NCBI RefSeq assembly: GCF_003123725.1
Contig: NZ_QETA01000001.1
Location: forward strand, 992,001 to 1,056,000
Length of the DNA stretch: 64,000 nt
Direction of reading: 5' to 3'
Source: Corticimicrobacter populi
GTDB taxonomy: Bacteria > Pseudomonadota > Gammaproteobacteria > Burkholderiales > Burkholderiaceae_B
Positions 46,862 to 56,206 of this stretch are shown here, piece after piece. Position 1 is the first letter of the stretch. The number at the start of each line of letters is the position of its first letter. The position numbers and the translations under genes were made by a program. The notes beneath the pieces are model-generated. The model worked only from the letters and a program-made list of their open reading frames with translations. It was not told the origin of the DNA and did not search any database.

Positions 46862-48109
46862 TTGAGCATCCCCATCTACCGAGTGCCGGGCTTTGCCGCT
46901 TTCCTGGTCGCCCGGCTTGCTGCCGTATTCGCCATGCAGATACAGGCCGTGGTCGTGGCCTGGCAGGTCTACGACATCACGCGTGATCCGATGTCGCTGG
47001 CCTATGCCGGCTTGGCGCAATTCGTCCCCATGCTGTTCCTGCTGGCCCCGGCAGGCGATCTGATCGACCGCTTCAACCGCAAGACCATTCTGGCGGCCAG
47101 TTGGGTGCTTTCCGCCATCTGCAGCGGCTGGCTGGCCTGGCTGTCCTACAGCAATGCCCATCCGTCCGGCGGTATCTATGCGGCGCTGGTACTGTTCGGC
47201 TGTGCCCGCGCCTTCATGGGACCTGCGCTGCAAAGCCTGCTGCCTCAGATCGTGCCACGCGAGCGGCTGGCACAGAGTCTGGCCACCAACAGCATGCTGA
47301 TGAAGGCAGCCACCATCGGTGGGCCGGTGGCCGGCGGTGCCTTGTATGCCTTTGGCGGCTCGGTGGCCTATCTGGTCTGCCTGGTCTGTTTCATTGCCGG
47401 CATTGTGCTGCTGCGACAGGTGCCGATTCTGCATCCCCAGGAAATCGAACAATACCCGGAAGGCGAAGCCCGTCCCGGCATGTGGCGTCGCTTCAACGAA
47501 GGCATTCGCTTCATCTGGTCGCACCCCGTGATCCTGGGGGCAATCAGCCTGGACCTGTTTGCCGTGTTGCTGGGCGGTGTGATAGCACTGCTGCCGATCT
47601 ATGCACAGGATATCCTGCATGTCGGCCCCGCCGGGCTGGGTCTGCTGCGCAGCGCCATGGCGGTCGGCGAAATCCTCACGGGCATGTACCTCTCTGCCCG
47701 CCCCTTCAACCGACGCGTCGGCGTCACGCTGTTCGCCGCGATTTTCCTGTTCGGCTGCGCCAACCTGGTATTCGCCTTCTCGACATCGTTCTGGCTGTCG
47801 TTTGTCGCATTGATGGTGGCGGGTGCGGGCGACATGATCAGCGTCTATGTACGCAGCGCCCTGGTCCAATACTCTACGCCGGACCACCTGCGCGGACGGG
47901 TCAACGCCGTCAACATGCTGTTCATCAGCTCATCCAACGAGCTGGGCGAGTTCCGCGCCGGCACATCGGCCAGCGCTTTCGGTGCGGTCCCTGCTGCGGT
48001 GCTGGGCGGTTGCTGCACGCTGCTGATCGCAGGCGGCATGATGTGGCGCAACCGCCCACTGCGCGGCATCGACCGCTTCGAGGATGCGGAGCGCATCCAT
48101 CGGGGCTGA
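46862..48109 (+). CDS. MFS exporter (EntS-like MFS_3 family)
   Basis: About 415 residues from a TTG at 46862, with twelve hydrophobic helices. Diagnostic stretches are AMQIQAVVVAWQVYDITRDP, LFLLAPAGDLIDRFNRK (the MFS loop 2-3 motif) and GAGDMISVYVRSALVQYSTP with HLRGRVNAVNML, all typical of the EntS/MFS_3 exporters. The frame is open to a GTG at 46757, but residues before 46862 are polar and unconserved. It diverges from marR-uvrA-like and is probably co-regulated as a drug or siderophore exporter. Confidence 0.87.
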   Translation: MSIPIYRVPGFAAFLVARLAAVFAMQIQAVVVAWQVYDITRDPMSLAYAGLAQFVPMLFLLAPAGDLIDRFNRKTILAASWVLSAICSGWLAWLSYSNAHPSGGIYAALVLFGCARAFMGPALQSLLPQIVPRERLAQSLATNSMLMKAATIGGPVAGGALYAFGGSVAYLVCLVCFIAGIVLLRQVPILHPQEIEQYPEGEARPGMWRRFNEGIRFIWSHPVILGAISLDLFAVLLGGVIALLPIYAQDILHVGPAGLGLLRSAMAVGEILTGMYLSARPFNRRVGVTLFAAIFLFGCANLVFAFSTSFWLSFVALMVAGAGDMISVYVRSALVQYSTPDHLRGRVNAVNMLFISSSNELGEFRAGTSASAFGAVPAAVLGGCCTLLIAGGMMWRNRPLRGIDRFEDAERIHRG

Positions 48110-48114
48110 GAAAG

Positions 48115-48441
48115 CTACAGTGCCAGCTTGGCCGCCACCAGGCGGTTCATGCTGATGCCTTTTTCTGCAGCCTCGATGGCCAGTTTGCGATGCACCATGG
48201 GCGTGACCCGGGCAGGAATATTGCCACTGTAGCGCTTTTCAGAAAACGCCTCGGGAACAACCTCTCCGTTTTGCTCCATCTCAGCCACAACTTCCATCAC
48301 CAGTGACATGATGCCATTCAATGCGCACCCCGGATCTGGGTCCAGCCAGGAGAGGGAAGGAAACTCGGCACATAGTCCAACATGCTCGCCATCATCTGGT
48401 GACCAGGTTATACGATACGTATAGGTGTTGGCATTGCTCAC
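48115..48441 (-). CDS. hicB: HicB-family antitoxin
   Basis: 108 residues. A degenerate RNase-H-like HicB fold (YRITWSPDDGEHVGLCAEFP) is followed by a ribbon-helix-helix-like C terminus (RVTPMVHRKLAIEAAEKGIS, MNRLVAAKL) for DNA binding. Encoded downstream of the toxin with ATGA overlap, the usual hicAB order. Ends 5 bases from the convergent MFS gene. Confidence 0.88.
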   Translation of the reverse strand: MSNANTYTYRITWSPDDGEHVGLCAEFPSLSWLDPDPGCALNGIMSLVMEVVAEMEQNGEVVPEAFSEKRYSGNIPARVTPMVHRKLAIEAAEKGISMNRLVAAKLAL

Positions 48442-48701
48442 TTGGTCATCTCCCGAACGGCATCGAGCCTGTCAATCGCTTCGAGTATTTGCCTGATTTG
48501 ATATGACTTGGCCTTGTTTCCCTGCCACTGCAAATTGATACGAGGATCTCCCGGCCAGGGCGTTTTAAAAATAACGTGACTACCCGCAGTCCTGCGCGGC
48601 GCTCCAAACAAGACCGTACATAATGCAACGGCATCGGCATAGCGCACATTGGTTGGCTGAGTTCTCATCAACCTGATTATTTTTCCGATATCCGCAGTCA
48701 T
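48438..48701 (-). CDS. hicA: HicA-family mRNA interferase toxin
   Basis: 87 residues with the double-stranded-RNA-binding-like HicA fold; the catalytic His lies in AGSHVIFKTPW, followed by the NLQWQG strand and a helix (IRQILEAIDRLD). HicA cleaves mRNA and is neutralised by HicB. First gene of the pair; its upstream region (48702-48740) should hold the operator. Confidence 0.87.
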   Translation of the reverse strand: MTADIGKIIRLMRTQPTNVRYADAVALCTVLFGAPRRTAGSHVIFKTPWPGDPRINLQWQGNKAKSYQIRQILEAIDRLDAVREMTK

Positions 48702-48836
48702 ACGGTATCCTTCATGTGTTTTATGATATCAATACTGATACTACAAAACAACTTGAAGGATAGGATGCAAACTGTGCTCTTTCTGCGCACACTCTACAAA
48801 CAGACAGCAGATCTAGGCCTGAAATCTCGCAACCAC

Positions 48837-50225
48837 TTATGCAGATGCCCTAGCCTGCGCAGGCTGTTCCGGCAGGAACCAGTTCATCAGCAAGGCGCAT
48901 ATCCCGCCAGTCGCCACCCCTGAACCCAGCACGTTGCGCAGACCGTCCGGCACATGCGCCAGGAAGTCCGGCACCTCGGAAACGCCCAGGCCCAGGCCGA
49001 GCGACACGGCGATGATCAACAATGCGCGGCGATCCAGCGTGGTGCCTGCCAGGATATTGATGCCCGAGGCGGCCACGGCACCGAACATCACCATCACGGC
49101 TCCCCCCAGCACGGGCTCGGGCACGGCCTGCAACACGCCGGCCACCGAGGGGAAAAGCCCCATCAGCACCAGCATGGCGGCGATCCACAGGCCCACATGG
49201 CGACTGGCGATGCCGGTCAGCTGAATCACGCCGTTATTCTGTGCAAACACCGAACTCGGGAAGGTATTGAAAATACCCGCCAGGAACGAATTGGCACCAT
49301 TGACCAGCACGCCGCCCTTGATGCGCTGCATCCAGACCGGCCCTTCGACCGGCTGGCGCGAAATCTTGCTGGTAGCCGTCACATCACCGATGGCCTCAAG
49401 CGATGTCACCAGATAGATCACGATCATCGGCACGAACAGCGACCAGGAAAAGCCCAGCCCGAAATGCAGCGGCACGGGAGCCTGGAACACGGCGGCCTCG
49501 TGCATGCCGCTAAAGTCCAGCCGCCCCAGCCAGCCCGCCACCAGATAACCGACGATCAGGGCAATCACAATCGCCGCGCTGCGCACCCAGACCACCGGAA
49601 TGCGGTTGAGCAGGATGATGATGGCCAGCACCGAGCACGACAGCAGCAGGTTCTCGCCATTGGCAAAGGTGCCGTTGCCCATGGCACCGTAGCCACCACC
49701 CATACTGATCAGGCCGACCTTGATCAGCGTCAGACCGATCAGCAGCACCACGATGCCAGTGACCAGCGGCGTGATCAGCCGCTTGACGAACGGCAGGATG
49801 CGCGACACGCCCATCTCGATAAAAGAACCGGCAATCACCACGCCGAAGATCGCCGCCATCACGGCCTCGACCGGCGTGCCCTGCTTGACCATCAGAGCCC
49901 CCCCAGCGATCAGCGGCCCGACGAAATTGAAGCTGGTGCCCTGCACGATCAGCAACCCGGCCCCGAACGGCCCGAAGCGACGGCATTGCACAAAGGTGGC
50001 AATACCGGATACCACCAGGGACATCGACACGATCAGGTTGGTGTCGCGCGCGGACACGCCCAGTGCCTGGCAGATCAGCAGGCCCGGTGTCACGATCGGC
50101 ACAATGATCGCCAGCAGGTGCTGGAAGGCGGCGAGAAAGGAAATCCAGGGACGCGGCTTGTCATCCAGCCCGTAGACCAGGTCATGGGTAGGCTGAGTGG
50201 ACGAATGGGTGTCGGGAGCGCTCAT
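48837..50225 (-). CDS. Nucleobase:cation symporter-2 (xanthine/uracil/urate type permease)
   Basis: 462 residues with about fourteen hydrophobic segments. Family signature FAQNNGVIQLTGIASRHVG is the NAT motif of NCS2; TLIKVGLISMGGGYGAMGNG and TSLEAIGDVTATS are the helix 5 and 8 conserved regions. Imports a purine or pyrimidine base with protons; xanthine versus urate versus uracil cannot be decided by eye. The ATG at 50225 is preferred over a TTG at 50246. It diverges from the XRE-cupin regulator. Confidence 0.9.
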   Translation of the reverse strand: MSAPDTHSSTQPTHDLVYGLDDKPRPWISFLAAFQHLLAIIVPIVTPGLLICQALGVSARDTNLIVSMSLVVSGIATFVQCRRFGPFGAGLLIVQGTSFNFVGPLIAGGALMVKQGTPVEAVMAAIFGVVIAGSFIEMGVSRILPFVKRLITPLVTGIVVLLIGLTLIKVGLISMGGGYGAMGNGTFANGENLLLSCSVLAIIILLNRIPVVWVRSAAIVIALIVGYLVAGWLGRLDFSGMHEAAVFQAPVPLHFGLGFSWSLFVPMIVIYLVTSLEAIGDVTATSKISRQPVEGPVWMQRIKGGVLVNGANSFLAGIFNTFPSSVFAQNNGVIQLTGIASRHVGLWIAAMLVLMGLFPSVAGVLQAVPEPVLGGAVMVMFGAVAASGINILAGTTLDRRALLIIAVSLGLGLGVSEVPDFLAHVPDGLRNVLGSGVATGGICALLMNWFLPEQPAQARASA

Positions 50226-50572
50226 GAGGAGGAAGGTGTCCGGCAAAAGATCGCGATTTTAACGCGCCGGGACTGTGCTGCGACACGACGGCCCGTGCCA
50301 GCCACGGCCTTTTCCTGGATCTCTTGACCCATGTTGCCCTGAGGTACACACATTCGTCACTATCATGGTGCCAAACATGCACTTGCATAGTGCAAAAAGG
50401 TACCTATAAGGCAACAAATAATTTTCTCGAGAATTTCATCAAAACCCATAAAAACAACAACCACTTGAAAACAAATGAATAATTCAATTTAAGGGTTTGC
50501 ACCAACCTCTTGAACGACAGAAATAGCCATAAAATATTGACTCACAGGCAACACAAGGCAATGGAAATCATC
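50226..50572. promoter_or_regulatory. Intergenic region, permease / XRE-cupin regulator
   Basis: About 350 bases without a gene, AT-rich after 50395. Contains the inverted repeat TGCACT-TGCAT-AGTGCA (50378-50394) and a TTCTCGAGAA palindrome (50424-50433). Either could be an operator for the regulator gene that begins at 50573. The GGAA six bases before that ATG is its ribosome binding site. Confidence 0.5.
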
Positions 50573-51181
50573 ATGGAAATTGGCCAGAAAGTTGCGCAGC
50601 AGGCAACACATGCGCACACAACATCGATCGGTGATACCACGATCGACGTCGGCGCTCGCCTGCGCCAGGCACGCCTGGCCAAAGGGCTCTCGATCCAGGA
50701 AGTGGCCGACCGCGTCGGCGTCAGCAAGTCTTTCATCAGCCGCTTCGAGCGCGACGTGGTCAACGCATCGGTCTCGACCCTGCTCAAGATCTGCGATGTG
50801 CTCGATGTCCGTCCTGGCCAGTTGTTCGAGCCCCCCGTCACCAAATTCGTGCCGGCAGACCAGCGCCCGCCCATCAACCTGGGGGGTTCTCGCATGCGCG
50901 AATACCTGATCGGCGGGGCCGGCAACGAGCACATGCTGGCGATCTTTTCCATCATCGAACCCGGTGGCGGCTCCGGCGACGAGCCTTACACACTGGATGC
51001 GCGCTCCGACATGGTCCATGTGCAGACCGGTTCGCTGTCGGTCGCGGTGGGCGACCAGGTGTACATCATGCAACCTGGCGACACCCTGACCTTTCCGCCC
51101 AGCATTCCGCACACCTGGAAGAATCCTTCCGCCACCGAGACCTGCACCGCGCTTTGGGTCATTGTGCCTCCCCCGGTCTGA
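50573..51181 (+). CDS. XRE-family regulator with C-terminal cupin domain
   Basis: 202 residues. N-terminal helix-turn-helix ([40 protein letters not shown]) and a C-terminal cupin (about 120-198, with [20 protein letters not shown] and [19 protein letters not shown]). This architecture often senses the substrate of the adjacent transporter or catabolic operon, as PuuR does. It is 11 bases before the ABC ATPase and probably leads the operon that ends with the ureohydrolase. The start may lie at 50561. Confidence 0.9.
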   Translation: MEIGQKVAQQATHAHTTSIGDTTIDVGARLRQARLAKGLSIQEVADRVGVSKSFISRFERDVVNASVSTLLKICDVLDVRPGQLFEPPVTKFVPADQRPPINLGGSRMREYLIGGAGNEHMLAIFSIIEPGGGSGDEPYTLDARSDMVHVQTGSLSVAVGDQVYIMQPGDTLTFPPSIPHTWKNPSATETCTALWVIVPPPV

Positions 51182-51192
51182 AAGGCTTAGCC

Positions 51193-51960
51193 ATGCATAC
51201 ACTCAAGGTCACCGACCTGCACAAGCGCTACGGCGATCATGAAGTCCTCAAGGGCGTTGGCCTGGAGGCCCGTCGCGGCGACGTGATCAGCATCATCGGC
51301 TCCAGCGGCTCCGGAAAGAGCACGTTGCTGCGGTGTATCAATTTTCTCGAAAAACCATGCCAGGGCACCGTCGAACTCAACGGCGAAACACTGCGCACCG
51401 TGGCCGACCGGCATGGGGCCTTGCAGGCCGCCGACCCGGCCCAGTTGCGTCGCCTGAGGGCACAGCTGTCAATGGTGTTCCAGAATTTCTGCCTGTGGTC
51501 GCACATGAGTGTGCTGCAGAACGTGATCGAAACCCCCATGCACGTCCTCGGATTGAGCCGTGAGGAGGCACTGGCGCGTGGCCGCAGCAACCTCGAAAAG
51601 GTAGGCCTGGGTGCCGAATTCCATGCCCGCTATCCGGGCCACCTGTCCGGCGGCCAACAGCAGCGCGTGGCCATCGCCCGTGCACTCAGCATGGATCCCC
51701 AGGTCATGCTGTTCGACGAGCCGACCTCGGCACTCGACCCCGAACTGGTCGGCGAAGTGCTAAAGGTCATGCAGGCGCTGGCCCAGGAGGGCCGCACCAT
51801 GATCGTGGTCACCCACGAAATGGGCTTTGCCCGCAACCTCTCGAGCCAGGTGCTGTTCCTCCACCAGGGACGCATCGAGGAGCAGGGAGCACCGGCCGAT
51901 CTGTTCGACAATCCTCAGAGCCCCCGGCTGCAGCAGTTCCTGTCCGGCCGCCTCAAGTGA
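51193..51960 (+). CDS. Polar amino-acid ABC transporter ATPase (HisP/OccP-like)
   Basis: 255 residues: Walker [10 protein letters not shown], a long acidic insert as in HisP ([20 protein letters not shown]), Q-loop [16 protein letters not shown], signature [15 protein letters not shown] and Walker [15 protein letters not shown]. This detail is diagnostic of the basic amino acid and opine importers. AAGG seven bases before the ATG at 51193 sets the start. Confidence 0.94.
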   Translation: MHTLKVTDLHKRYGDHEVLKGVGLEARRGDVISIIGSSGSGKSTLLRCINFLEKPCQGTVELNGETLRTVADRHGALQAADPAQLRRLRAQLSMVFQNFCLWSHMSVLQNVIETPMHVLGLSREEALARGRSNLEKVGLGAEFHARYPGHLSGGQQQRVAIARALSMDPQVMLFDEPTSALDPELVGEVLKVMQALAQEGRTMIVVTHEMGFARNLSSQVLFLHQGRIEEQGAPADLFDNPQSPRLQQFLSGRLK

Positions 51961-52006
51961 CCTTTCTATCCCGTTTTGCACGCACAACGACTCTCAAGGA
52001 CCCATC

Positions 52007-52771
52007 ATGAAAAAAAACCTGCTCGCCGGCCTCGCGCTGTCCGCCCTGCTGTTCGGTACGTCCGCAGCCGCGCAGAACCCGATCACGATCGCTACCGATG
52101 CCACCTTCCCGCCGTTCGAATCGATCGATGCCCAGGGCAAGCTGGTCGGCTATGACGTCGAACTGATGCAGGCCATCTGCGATGAAATGCAGCTCGACTG
52201 CAATATCATCAATGCCGCCTGGGACGGCATGATCCCGGGCCTGGTCAGCCGCAAGTACGATGCCCTGATCTCGCAGCTCACCGTCACCGACGCCCGCCGC
52301 CGCATCATGGCCTTCAGCGATATCTACTCACACCCGGTGTTCCGCTTCGTGGGGCGTCAGGGTGAGGAGTACGATTTCGGCCCCGACGGCCTCAAGGGCA
52401 AGGTCGTGGCCGTGCAGACCGGTACGCCGATGGACGCCTACGTCACCAAGTACCACCCCGAAGCCACCATCAAGCGCTATGACGCCGGCAGCGCCGCCTA
52501 TCTCGAACTGACCGGCGGACGTGCCGACCTGCACATGAGCTACGAAGCCCAGATCATCCACAGCTTTCTCAAGACGCCTCAGGGTGAAGGCTATGCGCTG
52601 GTCGGTCCGCGCCTGAGCGGACAGGATGCTCCCGAGTTCGGCGAAGGCGTCGCCATTGCCCTGAACAAGCGCAGCACCGAACTGCTGGCAAGCATCAACG
52701 AAGGGCTGGCGCGTCTGCGCGCCAACGGCAAGCTCGACGCGCTCGACGCCAAATATTTCAGCGCCGACTGA
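52007..52771 (+). CDS. Family 3 extracellular solute-binding protein
   Basis: 254 residues with a cleaved signal peptide (MKKNLLAGLALSALLFGTSA then AAAQ). The mature part starts ITIATDATFPPFESID and contains the LVGYDVELMQAICDEMQLDC and MIPGLVSRKYDALISQLTVT segments of the lysine/arginine/ornithine and histidine binding group. Binds a cationic amino acid or guanidino compound in the periplasm. AAGGA six bases before the ATG. Confidence 0.93.
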   Translation: MKKNLLAGLALSALLFGTSAAAQNPITIATDATFPPFESIDAQGKLVGYDVELMQAICDEMQLDCNIINAAWDGMIPGLVSRKYDALISQLTVTDARRRIMAFSDIYSHPVFRFVGRQGEEYDFGPDGLKGKVVAVQTGTPMDAYVTKYHPEATIKRYDAGSAAYLELTGGRADLHMSYEAQIIHSFLKTPQGEGYALVGPRLSGQDAPEFGEGVAIALNKRSTELLASINEGLARLRANGKLDALDAKYFSAD

Positions 52772-52788
52772 ACCGTGCTGACGCTGCC

Positions 52789-53478
52789 ATGACGTTCGAC
52801 TACATCCTCACCGTGCTGGCCGCCGGACGGGTCACGCTGGCGCTGGCCGCCAGCGCCCTGCTGCTGTCCATTGCCATCGGCCTGCTGTGCGCTTGGGCCA
52901 AGCTGTCGGGCAGCCGCACGGCTCGCCTGCTGGCCGGCAGCTACACCACGGTGATCCGCGGCATCCCCGACCTGGTCCTGATGTTGCTGGTGTTCTACAG
53001 TTTTCCGGCACTGGTCAACCTCTGGCTGGAAGAGGCCGGCATCGACTACATGCTGGAACTGGGGCCGTTCATGGCAGGCACGGTCACGCAGGGACTGATC
53101 TTCGGTGCCTACATGACCGAAACATTCCGTACCGCACTGATCAATATCCCGCGAGACCAGATCGAGGCCGCGCATGCCTATGGCATGCGCCGGCTGCACA
53201 TCTTCCGGCGCATCGTGCTGCCCCAGATGATCCGGCTGGCGCTGCCCGGCTTCACCAACAATTGGCTGGTGCTGGCCAAGGCCACCGCGCTGGTGTCGCT
53301 GATCGGCCTGCAGGATGTCATGTTCCGCGCCAAGGGTGCGGCCGAGGCGACCCGCCAGCCCTTCACTTTCTATCTTGTGGCGGCAGGCTTTTACCTCGCC
53401 CTCACGGTGATTTCACTGCTGCTGCTGCACCGCCTGCGCCGTCGTTATGCCCTGCATGCACGGGGAGCCAAGTCATGA
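52789..53478 (+). CDS. Polar amino-acid ABC permease (HisQ/OccQ-like)
   Basis: 229 residues with about five membrane helices and the motif RGIPDLVLMLLVFYSFPALV and the EAA loop GMRRLHIFRRIVLPQMIRLA. It pairs with the second permease, which overlaps it by ATGA. Confidence 0.94.
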   Translation: MTFDYILTVLAAGRVTLALAASALLLSIAIGLLCAWAKLSGSRTARLLAGSYTTVIRGIPDLVLMLLVFYSFPALVNLWLEEAGIDYMLELGPFMAGTVTQGLIFGAYMTETFRTALINIPRDQIEAAHAYGMRRLHIFRRIVLPQMIRLALPGFTNNWLVLAKATALVSLIGLQDVMFRAKGAAEATRQPFTFYLVAAGFYLALTVISLLLLHRLRRRYALHARGAKS

Positions 53479-54164
53479 ACTGGGACATTATCGAGGCCAA
53501 CTTCGGGCGTTACCTGCAAGGGCTGGAACTGACGCTCTACCTGACCGTCGTCTCGCTGTCGCTGGGTTTCGTGCTGGCCATCGGCCTGGCCCTGGTCCGC
53601 AACTCGGACAACCGCCTGGCCAATGGTGCCGTGCTGCTCTACACCACGCTGTTCCGAGGTACCCCGCTGTTGATCCAGTTGTTCCTGATCTATTACGGGC
53701 TGGCCCAGTTCGACCTGATCCGCGAAAGCATCTTCTGGCCCTGGCTCTCCAGTCCGCTATTCTGCGTGCTGCTGGCCTTCGTGCTCAACACGGCGGCCTA
53801 CACCACCGAGATTTTCGCCGGCAGCCTGCGTCACCTGCCGGCCGGCGAGATCGAAGCCATGCGCGCCTACGGCATGTCGCCCTGGACCCAGTTCCGGCGC
53901 ATCCTGCTGCCCGCCATGCTGACCCGTTCACTCGGCCTGTACGGTAACGAGGTCATCATGATGCTCCACGCCACCTCGCTGGCCAGCACCGTCACGCTGA
54001 TGGAAATCACCGGCGTGGCACGCAACATCACGCTCAACGAATACATCCAGTTCGAACCCTATGTCACCGCTGCCGGCCTCTACCTGCTGCTGACACTGTG
54101 CCTGGTCGGCTTGTTCCGCCTGCTCGAACGACGCTGGGCTGCCTACCTGCAGCCGCGCGGTTGA
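53475..54164 (+). CDS. Polar amino-acid ABC permease (HisM/OccM-like)
   Basis: 229 residues with about five membrane helices; LFRGTPLLIQLFLIYYGLAQ and the EAA loop AYGMSPWTQFRRILLPAML are typical. Begins inside the HisQ-like stop codon (ATGA). The protein MNWDIIEANFGRYLQGLELT starts exactly like HisM homologs. Confidence 0.94.
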   Translation: MNWDIIEANFGRYLQGLELTLYLTVVSLSLGFVLAIGLALVRNSDNRLANGAVLLYTTLFRGTPLLIQLFLIYYGLAQFDLIRESIFWPWLSSPLFCVLLAFVLNTAAYTTEIFAGSLRHLPAGEIEAMRAYGMSPWTQFRRILLPAMLTRSLGLYGNEVIMMLHATSLASTVTLMEITGVARNITLNEYIQFEPYVTAAGLYLLLTLCLVGLFRLLERRWAAYLQPRG

Positions 54165-54259
54165 GCATCACCGCGATCCGGCATGCACGACTGATTGCTG
54201 CCCTGCCGGATCCGGCCAGCCCCTTCCTTTTTTACCTACCGATTCCGGAAACCATCGCC

Positions 54260-55183
54260 ATGAGCCATACCGATACCGATTCCACCCTGCGCGGCAGCGA
54301 CCTGCTGGGAGCCCCTTTCGACAGTGAATCCACGCTGGGCTGGCCCGGCTCGCGCTACGCCCCCCAAAAGGTCCGCGAAGCCATCCGCTGGATCAACATG
54401 CGCATCCAGGACGGCCAGATCTACCAGCTCGAGGACGACACCATCCATACCGTGGGCAACGACCTGCTGCGCGACCTTGGCGATCTGTCGGTCCTGCCCA
54501 AGGATACCGAGGCCACATTCCGCACCATCAGCGATGCAGTCGGTGCCTCGCTGCAACGCGGCCGCAGCCCGATCGTCATCGGCGGCGACGACAGCCTGCT
54601 GTTTCCTGTTGCGCGCGGCGTGCACGACGCCCTGCCCGGCCGGATCGGCATCATCCATTTCGACGCCCACCTCGACCTGATGGATGAAAGCGCCAAGCAG
54701 GGCCGCTACAGCCAGTCCAGCGGCATGCGCCGCTCGCTCGAAATGGCACGCGTCGACTACGCAGACTGCATCCAGCTGTGTGAACGCCACTTCAATTTCC
54801 CGGCGTCGGGCCGCTTCAAGCATGAGCATGGCCTGGCACACATTTCGGCTCGCGAAGCGATCCGGCTCGGTGCCGCAGCCACCGTGCAACGGGCACTCGA
54901 GCACGTTGCCGGTGCCGACCACCTGTTCCTGTCGTTCGACATCGACGCCATTGATCCGGCCCATGCCCCCGGCTGCGGAGCCCACGAGCCGGGCGGGATC
55001 AGCTCGGACCAGGCGCTGGAAATGGTCGAGCTGCTGGCACCGCACTGCGCCGCCATGGCCATTACCGAAGTCAACCCCATGCTGGACGTACGCGACACCA
55101 CCGCCACGCTGGCAGCCTATCTGGCCTTTACCTTTGCCGTGGCAGGCCGCAATCCGGTACGCCGCCGAGCCGTTGCCGGCTAG
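54260..55183 (+). CDS. Arginase/agmatinase-family ureohydrolase with altered metal motif
   Basis: 307 residues. Two manganese motifs are intact: FDAHLDLMD and SFDIDAIDPAHAPG. The first one reads GGDDS instead of GGDHS, replacing the metal-A His with Asp. The family hydrolyses a guanidino or formimino group to urea or formamide. It is the last gene after the XRE regulator and the basic amino-acid importer, so it probably acts on the imported compound. Arginine, agmatine, guanidinobutyrate and formiminoglutamate are all possible. The stop codon shares CTAG with the convergent gcdR-like gene. Confidence 0.88.
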   Translation: MSHTDTDSTLRGSDLLGAPFDSESTLGWPGSRYAPQKVREAIRWINMRIQDGQIYQLEDDTIHTVGNDLLRDLGDLSVLPKDTEATFRTISDAVGASLQRGRSPIVIGGDDSLLFPVARGVHDALPGRIGIIHFDAHLDLMDESAKQGRYSQSSGMRRSLEMARVDYADCIQLCERHFNFPASGRFKHEHGLAHISAREAIRLGAAATVQRALEHVAGADHLFLSFDIDAIDPAHAPGCGAHEPGGISSDQALEMVELLAPHCAAMAITEVNPMLDVRDTTATLAAYLAFTFAVAGRNPVRRRAVAG

Positions 55184-56076
55184 CCGGCTCCCTGCTGCGC
55201 CTGTTGCGCCAGCCAATCGCTGAACACGGCCAGCGCCGGCTGGCCCGCCCGCTCTTCAGGTGCAATCAGGTAATAGGCACGGCCACTCTCGTAGGAACGG
55301 TCGCACAGCACCATCAACTCGCCCGCCGCCAGTTCGCGCGCCAGCATGAAAGGCGGGATCAGGGCCACACCCAGCCCCTGGCTGGCGGCCTGCGCCAGCA
55401 TCGAGAACAGTTCCAGGCGCATGCCCTGCATGCCATGCGCCTGAGACACCTCCATCGCCTCGAACCATTGACGCCAGGCGTGTGGCCGCGTCGATTGCTG
55501 CAGCAAAGGCAGGCCGGCGATTGCCTCGGGGGTCATGCCGGCCCGGGCACCCGGCAGCGCCGGACTGCAGACCGGCACCGGCTGCTCGGGCATCAGGAAA
55601 CGCGCCTGCGTGCCGGGCCAGCCACCGTCACCGCAATAGATGGCGGCATCGAACTCGGTCTGGCCGAACAGAAAAGGTCGGGTCTGCGTACGCATATTGA
55701 CCGTTACACCCGGATGGCGATGCTGGAAGTCCCCCAGCCTGGGCAGCAGCCAGCGCGTCGCAAACGTCGGCACCACCGCCAGCTCCAGCGTAGAGCCCGC
55801 GCCCTGCTGCGCCATGACGGCCAGCGTGTCATGTGCAATGGCGTCCAGGCGGGACGCGATGCGCCGGCTATAGCCTGCTCCGGCCTCGGTCAGCAAGACG
55901 CCACGCCGGGTCCGCCGGAACAGCGCCACCCCCAGGGATTCTTCCAGCGCGATGATCTGCCTGCAGATTGCGCTTTGCGTCAGTGACAGCTCCTGCGCGG
56001 CGCGGGTGAAACTCTGATGGCGCGCGGCAGCCTCGAACGCCATCAGGGCCGAGGTGCTGGGTATTTTCCTGCGCAT
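55180..56076 (-). CDS. gcdR: LysR-family regulator of the glutarate genes (GcdR-like)
   Basis: 298 residues with LysR helix-turn-helix ([40 protein letters not shown]) and an effector domain of the GcvA/AmpR subgroup ([29 protein letters not shown]). It diverges from gcdH with a 130-base AT-rich gap, the arrangement of gcdR-gcdHG in pseudomonads. Name by context. Confidence 0.82.
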   Translation of the reverse strand: MRRKIPSTSALMAFEAAARHQSFTRAAQELSLTQSAICRQIIALEESLGVALFRRTRRGVLLTEAGAGYSRRIASRLDAIAHDTLAVMAQQGAGSTLELAVVPTFATRWLLPRLGDFQHRHPGVTVNMRTQTRPFLFGQTEFDAAIYCGDGGWPGTQARFLMPEQPVPVCSPALPGARAGMTPEAIAGLPLLQQSTRPHAWRQWFEAMEVSQAHGMQGMRLELFSMLAQAASQGLGVALIPPFMLARELAAGELMVLCDRSYESGRAYYLIAPEERAGQPALAVFSDWLAQQAQQGAG

Positions 56077-56206
56077 GGCGACGATCCTTCAACAAAATTA
56101 CGGAGTGATATTTACGCACATATACACGCAAATTTATCATTTGAATCCCCGCATACGAATACCTAGAATGCATTTTTCTCAATCCAAAAACAGAGGGGAG
56201 ATTATC

